From Paludibacteraceae bacterium (GTDB lineage Bacteria > Bacteroidota > Bacteroidia > Bacteroidales > Paludibacteraceae), in assembly GCA_017402895.1 (NCBI GenBank), contig JAFPLG010000122.1:1-7776 (forward strand): DNA of 7,776 nt. Direction: 5' to 3'. Positions 7,318-7,776 of this stretch are shown here, in pieces. The notes beneath the pieces were generated by a model. It was not told the DNA's origin. It did not search any database and worked only from the letters and a program-made list of their open reading frames with translations. Within the stretch, counting starts at the first letter, position 1. Each line of letters begins with the position of its first letter. A program made the translations under genes and the position numbers.

Positions 7318-7776
7318 ATCTTATCGCGGCGCTGCGTGATCTTGCGCCAATAATACAATATAGGGTTCGTATATTTCAATTGCTTCCACGGCCGGCTGCT
7401 ATGCGGCTTATGCAGCACCGGATTGCTGATCTGCAACACATTCTCAAAGCCCATCTTCACGGACATATGGCTGATCGTCACGTCGTACCAACTCTTCTCC
7501 GGGTCTAACTGCTCAAAATCATACGCCCGTAAGAACCTGTTTGTCAGTAGCGTACAGCAGAACGAGAACCGCTTCTTGCATACCCCGTCTGCCTGGATCC
7601 GTTTGGCATATTCATACGGAAAATTCACTTGCCCCTGTTCGTTCACCGTCACGGCTGCCACCATACCCGTCTTCTCCGTTATAGCCTCCTGCATCCGTTC
7701 CAGGGTCTTCTCTTGCACCATCACGTCGCTCTCTACAATCACCAGATGCTTCCCGCTCTTCCGACATGCCTGTTGC
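7314..7776 (-). CDS. Glycosyltransferase (GT2-like), C-terminal part, 5' end beyond the window
   Basis: The frame is open to the right edge of the window and ends at TGA 7314-7316, so 153 C-terminal residues are visible and the N-terminal nucleotide-binding half is missing. The visible part starts just before HLVIVESDVMVQ, where ESD sits after a hydrophobic strand in the position of the metal-binding DxD of GT-A glycosyltransferases. It is followed by TLERMQEAI, the helix usually found after that motif. A later block (SWYDVTISHMSVKMGF) and a histidine-containing segment (NPVLHKP) fit the acceptor side of family 2 enzymes, and the end is strongly basic. The GTG at 7742 is internal, since the conserved strand extends upstream of it. 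The 4-base overlap with the fusion gene places it in the same LPS operon. The sugar transferred cannot be told. Confidence 0.78.
   Translation of the reverse strand, partial: QQACRKSGKHLVIVESDVMVQEKTLERMQEAITEKTGMVAAVTVNEQGQVNFPYEYAKRIQADGVCKKRFSFCCTLLTNRFLRAYDFEQLDPEKSWYDVTISHMSVKMGFENVLQISNPVLHKPHSSRPWKQLKYTNPILYYWRKITQRRDKI

Noticed and set aside
1..7776. Search for mobile elements, CRISPR repeats, tRNAs, toxin-antitoxin or defence modules
   Set aside because: Coding is nearly continuous with recognisable housekeeping and envelope genes. I saw no transposase, integrase, direct-repeat array, tRNA-like sequence or small gene pair of that kind.

Overview
The window reads as an ordinary, densely packed chromosomal segment of a Gram-negative Bacteroidota bacterium, most likely order Bacteroidales. 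The reasons are a grpE-dnaJ pair with the Bacteroidales style of DnaJ zinc-finger spacing, two beta-barrel-type outer-membrane proteins of a kind I associate with Bacteroides/Prevotella relatives, a Kdo-kinase-like domain with the HxDYSxGNIL form of catalytic loop, AT-rich leaders that mostly lack Shine-Dalgarno sequences, and roughly half G+C judged by eye. I cannot name the genus.

Left part, plus strand (1-4816). The end of an unidentified protein (1-279) is followed after 21 bases by a HAD-superfamily phosphatase of the YjjG nucleotidase type (301-1062). A 76-base gap, the largest non-coding stretch in the window, precedes grpE (1139-1702), dnaJ (1707-2858) and two predicted outer-membrane proteins (2862-3683 and 3680-4816). 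The last four genes are spaced by 4, 3 and -4 bases, so they look like one transcription unit in which the DnaK co-chaperones are followed by two envelope proteins of unknown function.

Right part, minus strand (4758-7776). Three overlapping genes form the 3' end of a lipopolysaccharide assembly operon whose beginning lies beyond the right edge. In transcription order they are the C-terminal part of a glycosyltransferase (7314-7776), a two-domain protein joining a family 2 glycosyltransferase to a Kdo/WaaP-like kinase (6010-7317), and a polytopic O-antigen ligase/polymerase family protein (4758-6023). Overlaps of 4 and 14 bases suggest translational coupling. Together they would add sugars and phosphate to the LPS core and then join or polymerise glycan on the periplasmic face of the inner membrane.

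The two units converge and their last genes overlap tail to tail by 59 bases, leaving no intergenic terminator. I saw no RNA genes, insertion sequences, CRISPR arrays, phage genes or defence genes. The items most worth a second look are the glycosyltransferase-kinase fusion, the outer-membrane gene pair attached to the chaperone genes, and the convergent overlap. None of these proves a new system.
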